Positions 1 through 12,300 of a stretch of 64,000 bases of DNA are shown here, one piece after another. The notes beneath the pieces are model-generated. The model worked only from the letters and a program-made list of their open reading frames with translations, was not told where the DNA came from and did not search any database. The translations under genes were made by a program, and so were the position numbers. The number at the start of each line of letters is the position of its first letter. The stretch's first letter is position 1. The DNA is from Stichopus chloronotus (lineage: Eukaryota > Echinodermata > Holothuroidea > Aspidochirotida > Stichopodidae): positions 10,098,143 to 10,162,142 of the forward strand of contig CM037845.1 in assembly GCA_021234535.1 (NCBI GenBank). Direction: 5' to 3'.

Positions 1-103
1 AATTCTAGAGGGGGAGAGCTTAAATTTGAAAAGGACAACCATTGCACATTTGTTTACCCAATGGACAACCAGCTGAACTGCCTCTAAGTTCACCAGGTCA
101 CTC

Positions 104-766
104 CGTATACGGGAAGCGAAATGTCCAATAATTAGAAAAACCAGGTTTCTCGATCGAAAAACCAAGTTTATCGGTTGAAAAACCAAGATTGTCGGTCGAA
201 AAACCAAGTCTATCGGTGGAAAAACCAAGATTATCTCCAAATCTTGGTATATCTGTTGAAAAACTTAGATTTTCAAAATAACTTGGCTTATCGGTCGAAA
301 AGATTTATCTGGTATATCAGAGATAAACTTGGTTTTCCGAAACGGAAGGTCCAATGATTAGAAAATCCAAGTTTATCGGTCGAAAAACCAAATTTATCGG
401 TCGAAAAACCAAGATTATCGGTCGAAAAACCAAGATTATCGGTCCAGATTATAGCGGCCTATCATATAAGCGAAATGTCCAATAATTAGAAGAACCAAGT
501 TGTTAATAAGACAGATAATTAAAAAATTACAAGTTTGCATGGCAAGCGATAATTGACCGATAATTCGAAAAACCAAGTTTATCGGTCGCAAAACCAAGAT
601 TATTGGTCAAAAACCCAGGTTTATCCGTCGAGAAACCTTGTTTATCGGCAAGAAAGATAAACTCTGTTTTTCGACCGTCAAACCTGGTGTTTCGACAGAT
701 AAATCTTGTTTTTCGACATATAAATCTGGTTTTTCTAGTTATTGGACATTTCGCTTGCCATATCCG
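104..766. mobile_element. Foldback-like element with internal 20-bp tandem repeats
   Basis: The two ends are inverted copies of about 42 bp: the left arm at 105-146 contains AAGCGAAATGTCCAATAATT, and its reverse complement appears at 722-765 with few changes. Between the arms a unit of about 20 bp with the core GAAAAACCAAG.TTATCGGTC recurs roughly a dozen times at 150-620. The arm motif also recurs internally, near 340-370 and 471-497, so the block is a higher-order repeat. No transposase is visible, so this looks like a non-autonomous foldback or MITE-like element. No target duplication could be recognised. The short reading frames here (175-357, 638-892) are repeat artefacts. Confidence 0.6.
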
Positions 767-1679
767 TTAGGGTTATTTCAACAACCACTGGGAGTATGCG
801 TTAAGAAATACATTCCAATGCTATCTTGCTCTCTTAAAAGAGAGAACTACATACGCTTTAAAATTTCAAAGAAAGTGAAATGTGGGGATTGACCGATTCC
901 TCAAGAAATTTATATCATCCACGATATACCCGGCACTTAGGTTGGGTTATGTACATAAGCATTAGGAAAAATAAGGTGATACAAGTCTGAAGACTTATCA
1001 AAATGCATGATATCATGTTGAAGACTGGTTGAAAGGTACAGCCAAATTCGTAACATGGCTCTCTGGCTAAGAAGCTACACAAGTGATACATGTCTAAGGC
1101 TTCGAAGCTGATGATTTACAAAACCGCCTAGCTTTAATGAGGATTTCATAGGAGATGCCTTTCCTAATTCAACAAGTAGCCTTTACCTACAAATATTATA
1201 GGGTGAGAAACTCCTAGTACTACCCTTTTCCGAGAGTTTTGTGTAAAATTGTAGGTTGGAAGTGTACGAATTCATTATCAACCAGTCAAAAGAGAGAACA
1301 AATATATTCATTTTATGCCAATATTTCTCGACCAAGTGATAGACATGGTGTGGCATAGTTCAACACTGTTATCATCATCCGTAGCAAATGTAAATAAGAA
1401 ACCAAAGGTCCCAAGGATTACTACATGTTTCACAATACAGAAGATATTCTGATAAATCTGAATGAGATCAACCAGCTGGATTCTTTAGTGTCATGTAAGC
1501 ATATATGTATAGGTTCACCTGAGGTATTTTGGCTGTAGCGAGGCATCCTTTGCTCTTCTGAGCCAGTCAAGGATGGGACGGACGGATGGCAGACTCGTGA
1601 ATCATAATTTAGATTATGTGAGGGCTCCCCCCCCCCTCTCATACCAAGATGATTCATTCATTACACATACCAATGATCA
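767..1679. other. Anonymous intergenic DNA
   Basis: No reading frame, splice pattern, RNA gene or repeat that I can recognise. A C-rich tract lies near 1627-1640. Confidence 0.4.
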
Positions 1680-1683
1680 TTAA

Positions 1684-1932
1684 AGACAAAGACTCATCAC
1701 CCCAGACAGTTTCAATTCTCCCAACCACCAACGTCTAGTCCCTCACTCAGCCTGTCTTAAATTCCTCCACATGTGTAATCAAAATAATGGATCCCTGTGT
1801 ACGCTGTGTAATACGAGCTGCTCTGCATCTTTCGAATTTGCTGGCAATCTAAGAGTACTGTAACTTAGAACCAGTTGAGAATTTTCCTTTCCGGGAGGTA
1901 AAAATATAGCTTACGGTGATGCAATACAGCCT
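1684..1932 (-). mobile_element. MITE copy 1, about 249 bp, TTAA-flanked
   Basis: This is the inverted copy of the element at 4146-4395. TTAA stands directly outside both ends (1680-1683 and 1933-1936). The right end reads GGTGATGCAATACAGCCT, the reverse complement of the other copy's left terminus. The left end (AGACAAAGACTCATCACCCC) is a decayed version of the same terminal repeat. Short terminal inverted repeats, TTAA flanks, small size and no coding capacity fit a piggyBac-type MITE. Superfamily assignment is inferred from the TTAA flanks only. Confidence 0.65.
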
Positions 1933-1936
1933 TTAA

Positions 1937-4141
1937 GGAATGAAATTACTAACACCTCAATTCTGCTTAAAACAATTTGAGACAGACGGTTTTCACTTTT
2001 TACCTAAGCGAGATCATTTTCCCAGCCAGAGTTGGGAAAAACGTTTACACAAACGATTCTCTAGAAACAGGCAATGTCTAAATGTTTTTCGCAATACGGT
2101 ATGGAGGGGACTTACTTTACGTTCATTTTGAATTTACTCGAAGATGACCTATATCCCTAAGTCTCACGTTGGCGTTTGTATGTGGATGACTCGGCCTGTC
2201 GGTGTATGTGGTAGAGATAGTCCGCTATAAGTTAATATGTACTTGCCGGTCGTTCATTAAGTAGCTGTATCCATCAAACTCCGGCGTACAAAACACCGAA
2301 ATTCAAACACCATGTATTTACTTACTTGTCAGTAGTTCTAATCACTTTACTGGCGACGAACGTTCTTTCGTCAACTTAATTTTGTGAAAAATATTTCACA
2401 AGTTCCAGCAGAAATGGTTGACATCGAAAAATCAAGGGTGTTTGTTTTTCACTGCGTAGACAGTTAAGAAGGAGGGGGGGGGGGGGGGTGTGTTTAAAAC
2501 TGAGTGCACGCAAAGTAAACTCTCTTAACATAAGATATTCGCAAAATCAGAGTGTGAATGCATAGACTACGATATGCTATCGTAATAATTATGAAAAAAT
2601 GTGATAGCAACGGCACTTTGAAATAGATTAAGCCCCTTTTGAACAGTTATATTCAGAGTGTTCTATTATCAATGTATGGACTGAGTTATCACGTGATGTT
2701 CTACTAGACTCCTGTTCCGTTCTGAGTTTTCCTAGGCATTTGTCAGTATTGATCACTATAGGCTACGTTGCATTCAACCACTGAATTCCAGTGATCGTCC
2801 ATCAAAGTTGTACTACATATAAAAGAGAATGCGACAGGTTCTTTGATCAAGCAACACCTAAACTCAAAGTGGACTTTGCTTCATCATTATTCAGATGGTA
2901 CTATTATAATAGATACCGTATCGTATTGATATTTATACTATATGTAGATCAAAGAACCTTAAAAGTATGGTGTTTACTTTAAATGAATAATGTAACAGCT
3001 GCGATAATTAGTCGTTCACCTAGATCATTGTCACAGAGGGGAAACAAAATGCCCAGAAATACAACTTGAGTGGGTTTCTAGAAGTTTCTTACAACACCCC
3101 AAAATTTTAATGTAAATGAAATTATTGAGAAACGGAAAGGAACGTCGTGAGTGTTATTTTCGTTGACCAAAATGTACCTAAGTTCTCTTTTCAGAAATTA
3201 TTTATGCTTCATTATTTTACCATCAGCGAAAATGATTACGGTATATAAAGCGGCAAGGGATCACTTTACGCAGCGAAAATGCGGGTGTTCTATTACAGGC
3301 CACGGATGAGCGGTTTGGTGTCAATGGGAACCTCTACGGAGTTCAGGGTGAGCGAAGAATTGGAGTTTGACGCTAGCTCTTGAACTGACGAGCGTTCTCC
3401 AGTGCGAAAAATAGAGTAAACACCTGTTTACTACATTTTTACTTCAGATTTTTACTCTTATTTGTAGACTAATATTTCCCTCAGTTATTATTCTCTGTCA
3501 TTTTTATCTTTAAAAAATGAAGTTAGCCTAATATTCTGTTTCAGTTAACTTGACTTTGTCGTGGAAGGAAATCATTATCTCCTTGGAAGAGATGGGGGGG
3601 GGGGGGGCTATTTGGAGGATGTGGGTTAAGGTTTTGCGAGGAGAATTTTTTCTCCTCGAGGAGAAATTTCACTCGATGGAGCTGCTGTAGTCGCCAAAAA
3701 TGACACTTAGATGGTAGTCCAAATTACGGTCACTCTGTGAAATTGGTAATACCCTCCAAGAAGTGGAATAATGTGCGTGATTTCCCCTGCACAAATCGCA
3801 AACATCTCTGCTCTTTTTCCAGCACAGACCCATGCAATTAAAGACAAGGAAACCCGTCTCTTTGGTTTTGAAGTCAGGGCAAGTCATAGAAATCCTATAC
3901 GTTAGCTGTAAGTATTTTACCCCGATAAGAAAATGGCCCACCCTGGAGGGTCACCCGCTGCGGGAATGTAATCTTATGGTGAGTATGATAAGTTTGTGCA
4001 CCCTAGTTTTATCACTGCGTAAAGGGAAATAGCCTGGGCATTTAGAATATACCAATATGGCATACCAAGGAAGTACCGTTAATCACCATTAAGCCGGGAT
4101 TCGGTCTCAAACATTGGTTTTAAAACTAAGGCTGTTTTCTT
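1937..4141. other. DNA between two inverted MITE copies
   Basis: About 2.2 kb separating the inverted MITEs. It contains a run of 15 G at 2474-2488, a run of 14 G at 3594-3607, a short palindrome CGAGGAGAA...CTCCTCG near 3638-3662, and a wider inverted pair TTCTTTGATC / GATCAAAGAA near 2840-2957. No convincing coding region was found. Whether the whole 1.68-4.40 kb block ever moved as a composite cannot be decided from this sequence. Confidence 0.4.
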
Positions 4142-4145
4142 TTAA

Positions 4146-4395
4146 AGGCTGTATTGCATCACCCTAAGCTACATTTTTACCTCCCTGAAAGGAAAATTCT
4201 CAACTGGTTCTAAGTTACAAAACTCTTAGATTGCCAGCAAATTCGAAAGATGCAGAGCAGCTCGTATTACACAGCGTACACAGGGATCCATTGTTTTGAT
4301 TACACATGTGGAGGAATGTAAGACAGGCTGAGGGAGGGACTAGAGGATAGGTGGTTGGGAGAATTGAAACTGTCTGGGGTGATGCAGTACAGCCT
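4146..4395 (+). mobile_element. MITE copy 2, 250 bp, TTAA-flanked
   Basis: The termini are AGGCTGTATTGCATCACCC at the left and the inverse GGGTGATGCAGTACAGCCT at the right, giving inverted repeats of about 19 bp with one or two mismatches. TTAA lies immediately outside both ends (4142-4145 and 4396-4399). The body matches the reverse complement of 1684-1932 throughout (shared landmarks: TTTTGATTACACATGTGGAGG, in two overlapping parts, and CAGCTCGTATTACACAGCGT). A diverged relative lies at 39458-39760. It has no coding capacity. Confidence 0.7.
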
Positions 4396-4399
4396 TTAA

Positions 4400-5311
4400 A
4401 CAAACGCCTTATTTCCCTTTAATTAGATGTAAAGAGGATTATAATTTTACCTCAGCGTAGGAAATGAGGATTATATTACAATACAGCACAAATTTTCTGC
4501 ATTTGAGGAGCAAATCACTGAACTGTTTCTCTGCTACAATGATGAAATGTCACAGTACTGCACAGTGTACGTTGCGCGATGTGCGCAGTCGTTTGATCAA
4601 GGAGTGCAATTAAGGAGATACAACGGGAAGGTTAATTTATGCTAACCCTATCAGACTTCCCTGATGTTAACAACTTTCAATTCATAAAGGGATGAGTGCA
4701 GCGGGGAGCACCGTTTTACTTTTGTGTGACTCATCTTATTCCTATAGGGATATCCAACTTAATCTTCATTCACACCTACTTATGCCCATGTGGAAAGGAT
4801 TGGTCAGAACCATACATGGTAGAAGAAAGCTTCTACGGTCAAAACATCTGTCTCACCAATCAAAACGACTGGTTATCTCTTTGGAGGCAAGACAGAACTG
4901 GTTTATGAGAATAAGGCATTGACCTTTTGACATATGCAAATAATGGAAAGTCATAAGACTATATTATAGCTGTTGTTATTGTTAATCGCGACCGAAGTGA
5001 AACTATTACACCTATTATAACAAGCATTCCTGCAGCGCATGACCCTCCTTGCATTGGACAATTTGACCCCATTTTTTTTCTCCATCGGCGCGGTTCTTCC
5101 AGCTGGAAAGCTTTCGATTTCATCGAGTCCCGCAACATGCTAACCTCCTGCGCACGAGTGAGGCTTATCAAAGCAGGGAATATGACTTTGTTAACAGACA
5201 TAATCACTCAGCCAAAAAAGTTTGCATGGGTTGAAACACTTTGTCAGCCTTCATGGAAAGGAATAAATATAATGAGTGAATATCGTGTGCTACCGCGACA
5301 TCAACTAGTCT
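4400..5311. other. Anonymous DNA with a weak open frame
   Basis: Largely featureless. On the plus strand a stop-free stretch of about 115 codons runs from about 4960 to 5310, but it begins without an ATG or a convincing splice acceptor and matches no family I know. It may be chance or a transposon relic. Confidence 0.3.
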
Positions 5312-5990
5312 GACCTATGACCTCACCAATCACGTATATACTACATCTCATTTTGGGGCACCTACCTACCAAGGATAAATTTTATCTGACTTAACATCTA
5401 GGAGATGAACTTTGTGACAACATGTTGCCGATTTCACCCTTGATCTTTTGACATGATGAATATTTCTTGAAATTATGTGGCTTCGTTACTGAACATATAC
5501 GTGTTATTTTCAAATCTGTACGACATTCAGACGTGAAACTAATGGAAAATAACGGGCTTTCATTTTCCTGACCCTTGACCTTTGACTTATGACATCATCC
5601 GTGATGCGGACCCCATACCTTGCACTCAGTCACCTCCCTACCAAGGTTGAAGTTTATCTGACTAACAGTGTAATAAGAGATCGTGACACTTTGTCACAAC
5701 ATTTTTGACGATTTGACCTTTGACCTTGTGACATTTTGATATAATAACTTTTTTAAAAAATGTTTGCATCATCTTATTGCTATGTCATGTCTATTAGAGA
5801 TTAACATATACAGAAAATGCTAAAAATGAGTTTTTCGTTTCATAACTTGTCAACCTTTGACCTATGACGTCACCGATAAGGCGGCAGAGACAATATACCC
5901 TAACCTATGCACCCCCTCATCATCTTTCAAGTTAATGGGTCCTACATTCTATGAGGAGATCGTGGCACCTTTTTTTGTACACACACATAC
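5312..5990. repeat. Tandem repeat, about 270-280-bp unit
   Basis: Three diverged head-to-tail copies begin near 5312, 5578 and 5859. Shared landmarks are GACCTATGAC.TCACC, CCTACCAAGG, TTTATCTGACT and GAGATCGTGACACTTTGTCA, in that order. Copy B contains a perfect TGACCTTTGACCT (5714-5726), the reverse complement of AGGTCAAAGGTCA, a direct repeat of nuclear-receptor half-sites with 1-bp spacing. Unrelated in detail to the repeat at 35.82-36.14 kb, although that repeat carries the same motif. Confidence 0.6.
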
Positions 5991-7234
5991 CCATGAAAAC
6001 CCACAATGCACTTCTCTTCACTCCCTAACCCCAACCGCTACCATCCGTGTCATTTGTGCTCCCCCTGATAGGACCCACTGACCCACCTAGTTTCAGTTGA
6101 ATACCACAAGAATTGTAACGTGGACTTGCTCTTTAGGTGTCATTTATGATTGCGATTACAACAAAGTTCGATGGAGTGCAGTATCCCCTCCCTGTATATT
6201 ACGTATAGTGAATGCAACAGATAGGATGCATGCAATTCATTCACAACACAAATTTCTGAGATCAAGGTTTTTCATATCTCGTAATGTTTAATTGCTGAGC
6301 AGAAAAGTCATTGCATGGTGTAACCATAACAACCACCTGACAGATAGTCACAACCTTTAAAAAGGTTTCAATTTAACTTTTTTGTAATTCAATCCATAGT
6401 GTTTGAACGTGGAGCTACTGCAGAAGTAAAGAGAGCGTATCACACAGGAGGGATTAAATAGTGTGGTCATGACGTTGAAATTGCCAAACAGGGGTTTTCC
6501 AGAATGCTCGAATTATGAACTTACACCATGAGTCAACGCAATTGATCTCAATGACGTACACAGTCAGGTTAAAACTTAGATATATATTCACGATTTGATA
6601 ATCAAACTTAAAAGTAGGTATTAATTAAAATATTAGTTTGCTCTTCAAGTTGTGACGAAGTACAATAGTACGATCAAAGTTCAGTTAACCTGCCATTTGG
6701 GCGTGTTGCTGTTATCAAAGCAAGAGATGTAAAATTACGCCCGTAAGTGTTGTGCACAACAAACTACGCAGGCCTACGTGGATTTAATGAGATTTGTGGT
6801 AAAGAAAATTTGCGATTTGACCGAGATTTTGGACGAGATATTATTTTTTTTAATCTGTTATTTTTGGCAGAACTGTTTTGTGATAAGATCGAACTTTGTC
6901 TTTAAGGAAGATTCTTGTTGATTTGACTTCGCGCATATCAATGTTAATGAATATTCATAACGAAGACATTCATTCAGAATAGAAATTTCATTCAACTGAA
7001 ACAACAAAACTTTAATTTGCCAGCAATGTGAAAAGGTGACTTAATGATTTTTAATACACTAAAAACGAAACTTACACTTTATTCGATGACGATGAATGAC
7101 TCGTTGACTTTTTACTTCTGTCGCGAGAGTTTTTTGCGAATTTTCTGCTTCATATTTGCCCGTTTGTATTCAACTGCATTGGTATAAATTGGCAGGATTC
7201 GCCGCTGCGTGGAAGTTAGCGGGGACCAGACGAC
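5991..7234. other. Anonymous AT-rich DNA
   Basis: No supported gene, RNA or repeat family. Reading frames are short and lack splice context. Confidence 0.4.
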
Positions 7235-7539
7235 TTACCGGCACACAAACGCAAACAAACAAACAAATAAAGTGTTCCAAAGAACTACACCCCACCCGAG
7301 TAATTCATCGGCGGCGGTACGTTTGCATCTTAAAGACTCTCTCAAGTAACGAAGGATCATTGATCTGACTGCACAAGAGGAGGAAGAAGTTGCAATCTTC
7401 CGCCGTAGAGAGCAGAGGAAGGAGCTGCGACGGGGACGGGTGTTCGGGACAGGAGAAAAAAAAAATCGCCCCCAAAAAATCCTAATCAAGCAAAATTTCC
7501 ATGTGTACTGTGGAATCACTCTAAGTCCCATCTTGTAAC

Positions 7540-7544
7540 TAAGC

Positions 7545-7582
<38 letters not shown>

Positions 7583-7712
7583 AGGAAAACAAAAGAAAAA
7601 AAAAGGAGAGCGGCAAAGAAAAATAAAAAACCAAAAAAAAATAAAAAATGGGAAAAGCCAAAAAAAGGAAAAAAGAAAAAAAGACCAAAAAAAAAAAAAA
7701 GGGAAAAAAATG
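7540..7712. repeat. A-rich low-complexity tract
   Basis: A run of about 30 A (near 7549-7578) followed by purine-rich DNA with AAAAA and GGGAAAA motifs. It produces overlapping phenylalanine-rich minus-strand frames (7235-7793) that are not genes. Just upstream, at 7250-7268, is a short CAAA repeat. Confidence 0.8.
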
Positions 7713-9340
7713 TCCTGAAATGCCCCAAACCTCCAAAGTTGACTTCCTGGGTGTAAATCGTGTGCAGGAACAATGGGCATGGTCCCTGCCCAAATTTTGG
7801 TATGTAAATTATTAGTTACATCTGATATGGGTAAATTATTATATCCAATATTTGGTTTTAAAACAGTGGAAACGTGTGGTTTTGAATGTATTGGCGGGTG
7901 TGGTCTAAGAGGAGTACTCTGAGACCGTTCCGACCTTGCCTTACATATTCATCGGAATTTGTAGTATCTTACAAATGCTAAGAAAACAGCGCATTTTCGC
8001 TTTCCGTAAGAGGAAGACGTGATTTATGACAGCCATTGGGCTCGGCCGATTCCTCTCGTCGAGTTGTCGTGGGACGTTAAAAATCCAGTCACATCACACG
8101 GTACGACTGGAAGTATGATTCTGGTGGCACAAACTATCTGAGCTTTAATTCTCTACCAATTTTCGAAACAGTGACTTGACAGGAAATTGGTATCTACCAA
8201 GGCTCATGAATGATCTTAAGTGACGGTGCAGTTTAAATCTGTTATCAAAAACCCTTATGTCGGTGACAATCAAGACCGGTGTTCCTAAAAAGGAAATTTC
8301 ATTGGAGAGAACGTAGTATTTGTCACACTTCACTCATCACAAAAAAAAAAAAAAATGATTAAAATATCCCTTGTTGTCCCTTTCTGATTTTGAAAAAAAA
8401 AACGTCTTTTGTTAATGTACTTCGTTCGGTGCTCTAACATTCTCCAACAGTTTCAAACTAAAGAATAAAATTATACCGCCGACAACAATGCTGGTTTGTG
8501 ATAATGGTTGTACCATTTTGAGAGTAGTTCGTTCTCTCGGGTGATTGTCAATATTTGTTTATTATGTATGTTTATATGGAGATTCTCGCACTGACAGTAA
8601 ACGATTCTATTAGCATGAAAGATCTTATACCTGTGAAATTAAAACTCGCATTCTCCAACATGCCGACGACAAACCTTGTAAGAGAAAGTCGAATTTTCCA
8701 TAGGTACTACATCTGGATGACGGATGGAGGGGGGGGGGGGTAACCTCCCTCCTCCATCCTGAACTCCTTGGAGAGCATGCAATCATGAAAATGGCCTCTG
8801 TTTATCTATTTTTTTTTACATCACGTGGTCTATATTTCGACTGACATGTTTCAAGTATACACAAATGAACAGTTTTTGATGCCATGTGTTTAGATTTTGA
8901 CCGGTACGTTGAAATCTTGAGTTTTATATTCCTGTTTGTGGGGGTAACATCAAACTTATAAAATTGGAATGTTTCTCAAAAGGTCACTCGTTCTGAGTTT
9001 GGAGATAAATTTTGCCAAGAGATTGCCACCGTTAGTTACGGTACTTTTCTGGGACAATTATGTCCATAATATTTTTGAGTCCAGGTTTCAAGTGTCTCAT
9101 ATGGTCTCGACCAGTCAGTTTGGGAAATGGATGGACGATGGACATCTCTGGGGGGGGGGGGAGGAGACAGGGTAAGAACGATCCCGGGTAACGGCTGCTG
9201 TGAAAGGCGCCCCCACCTTAACATCATAACTGGGTCAGTGGATGAACTTCAAGGTGCCATAAATGATGAAACACCGATATGAACTAAAAAGCATTGCATC
9301 AGTAAAAAAAATAAAACAAAAACTATAAAAGACAAAATCA
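7713..9340. other. Anonymous DNA with G-tract palindromes
   Basis: Holds a G-rich palindrome at about 8722-8758 (GGATGGAGGG...CCTCCATCC), a run of G near 9151-9161 and a short stretch near 8050-8090 with TCGTCGAGTTGTCGTGGGA that resembles a SINE fragment (weak impression). No coding region supported. Confidence 0.4.
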
Positions 9341-12300
9341 TGTCAGTGTATTTTTATTATAAAGCTGTGCCGATATTTATGTTTCTGTTTCGTATTTTCT
9401 TCTTCTGGCTTGGTAAAAATACCAAACGGAAGAAAAACAAATAAAAGGTGAAAACAAAGAAAGAAAGAAATCAAAAGAATTGTTGTTCTACTAATTACTA
9501 ATGTTCGTGAATGTCCAAGTTGAAGAAAGACAAAATGCTGGACACAAGATACCCAATATTTAGCCATAACACGACCTGGACTGCACGAAAACGGAAGGAA
9601 AGAAGCGAGGACACAGAATACTCTACAGTGTTTCAATGTGAGGAATAAAAGATTCAGTAAGAAAACGAATTAATAGTTCCATATTTATACAGCAAAGGTA
9701 ATACAAATTATCCCCTTTCGCCGCTCGGTCCATTTCCAAGATACAAAGACTTCACAAATCTACGACCATAGAACAACGAGAAATTGTGAAAGGCATCCCA
9801 AGCTGTCATTCCAGTTTTCAGTCTTTTCCTTTTTTCGTTTATCTTTGCAGAGGTTTTGGCCTTAAAGGGAAATATGTCATATTTGGAGGATACTTAGTAT
9901 TCTTATTTTCTGACCGCAGGAAAACTTAAGGGATCCAAAAAAGAAAATAACATTTATAATAATTAGAAACAATAAAAATAGAAAAAAGATGGAGAATATC
10001 ATGATTACGATAGAATATCATTGATTGACAGATGGAGTTGACAGTCAGCATGATGAAATAAGTCACATGATTGCTTTAATTGAAATGTATCATTTGTAGG
10101 TATAAATATCACTTCAATGAAAATATTATTTTTTTATAAAACATGCAAAATGAGAAAGAAATCAGGCAATGATTTGAAGAAAGACTTGAGGTGAATCGTT
10201 TTGTGTCATCAACTCCGTTGACTTTCAATACTGTCTTTAAAATTGCTTTCTGACCCTTCATCAAAGGCAATATCTCTACCATCGTTGCCCGTATTGTTAT
10301 TGAAGAAGTACCTTTATTTCGCCCGCTGTTCCATTTGGTGACTTTCGCTGATATCCAAGTTACCTTTCCTAGAGCAAACAGAATTTTTGTTAAAGACATC
10401 GATGTTCAATCTTTGAATATTGTTTGGTGTGCATTCTTTGGCACTAGAACCTCACTGAGTTTCCCTTGACTGCCTACTTGAGACAAGGCCAGGTGGCTCT
10501 AACCTGACCTCAAATCTAAAACCTTAACTCTAACGGCATTCTCTTTAAGCCAAACAATATCTTTAGCCGGGAGAGGTACAGGCCTTCCCTGCCAATAGCT
10601 ACAGCAATATTGCCACCGGTTTCAAACTAAAGCAGTGAACCACATTAAGTATGAACTGATGCATTTCTGTACTGACTGATATGCCTTGCCTATTAAAACT
10701 AATCAAATTTTACACAAAAAAGTAATAAATAGAAAAACATATTAATAGGGAAATTTCATGGAAATCGAATACCAGAGAAATAACAGAATACTTCAGAAGT
10801 CTGTATGATGCCAACCATGCATTCTTTCCTTAAAAAGAAAAGGAAGGGTGCTGTAAGTACTACTTCATCAAAATTACTTAAATTGTATTTCACAAGTTAT
10901 GTTACTCTCAGTTACATGTTTCGTCTCATAAAGTACTTCACAATTGATATTTTGCAACTATTTTTCTAATATTTCGTATATTAAACGATACTTAGACAAA
11001 GGTAATACTTTCGTACAAATACTTTTCTGATGAATATGTGTACTGCTTAAGTGACAGATACGTTCTTCTTGCGTACTTGCAATTACATTAACTGGACTTG
11101 TTGAATTTGGGTAAAACAGCTGATACAAAAGAGTTTAAGCACAAAAAAAAAAGAATATTTAATGAGGCAAAGTCTAGAGTAAGAAAAAATGATTAAGTTG
11201 TTATGACAACATCAAAACATGACAATGAAAACCTTTTTTCAAACAATACTCCGAGAAAAAAAAGGTTTCTGAATTCACAAGTTTCATGAATGCTTAATTA
11301 GACCCAGGAAACAATTAATTTCTTAAGGTAAACTCCTGGAGTCTAGAATCCAAACTTGCTACATAAACATGCCGCAATGATGTACCTCTAAAAACAATGC
11401 AAAATTATTCATAGAGAAAAAAAATACAACATAGAAAAAGAAAAAAATTAAAGGTGAGTTGCTAGGGAAACATGAAAGTATGTTTCATTGCTAAAAAATT
11501 CTGGTCTTGCAATTCAACTTACATAACACAGTTGAGAATACCTTGCATTACAAATTAATTACCAAATCCAGCCATTTACAACCTAGTGGCATTAACCTCA
11601 ACTCCTGTAAGCCTGATAAGATAACAACCAAATAGGGTAGAATTTGATGACCAGGGTAACAGCCTTGCTAACTAAATAGAGACACTATCCATACAGGCAT
11701 TTTTGATTTCTGAATATTTTTCTCAAAATTGCACTTTTTAAAATTAAAGAATGTAATTAATGTCTGCGTAATTTGAACAAGTAAATATTCTGTACAATTA
11801 TCCAATGCAAAAAACAACAATTATCACCACAATTATGCCAAAATATGAAAATTAAAACAATTTCTTAGTCTTGTAACTTGAAAACTGGAGTTAAAGTTAC
11901 GACTGACGTGAGAGGTATGCCATATAAGAAATTTAATACCATACCATTTCTCTGTATGTAAGTTTTGCAACATACAACTAATTTAAATACAACAGCTACA
12001 GCAAAGTTTCTTCAATACCATTATCTCTGCAAATTGGTCATGTGACCTTAAAATTGACCTACGAGACAGCTACCATAAAGTACGAATATCAGTAATATAT
12101 CAGTAAAAAATTCACAATTTAATAAAGAAAAAAAACTTCTGATATTGAAGTTACAACTGAATGACACAACAAAAAAGAAAAACTTATGAAGAAAGTTTGT
12201 AGCAATACCGACGCCCATGTTGGATGAAGAGAAATACCACGAAGATTTATGAAGAAACACAAATCCTGGATCACATAAAACCAAGTTACCTCTCCTTGTC

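Noticed and set aside
7235..7793. 181-codon and two overlapping Phe-rich minus frames
   Set aside because: Arise from the A-rich low-complexity tract. The Arg/Glu-rich plus-strand reading near 7360-7450 was also considered as a transposase fragment but has no supporting domain.
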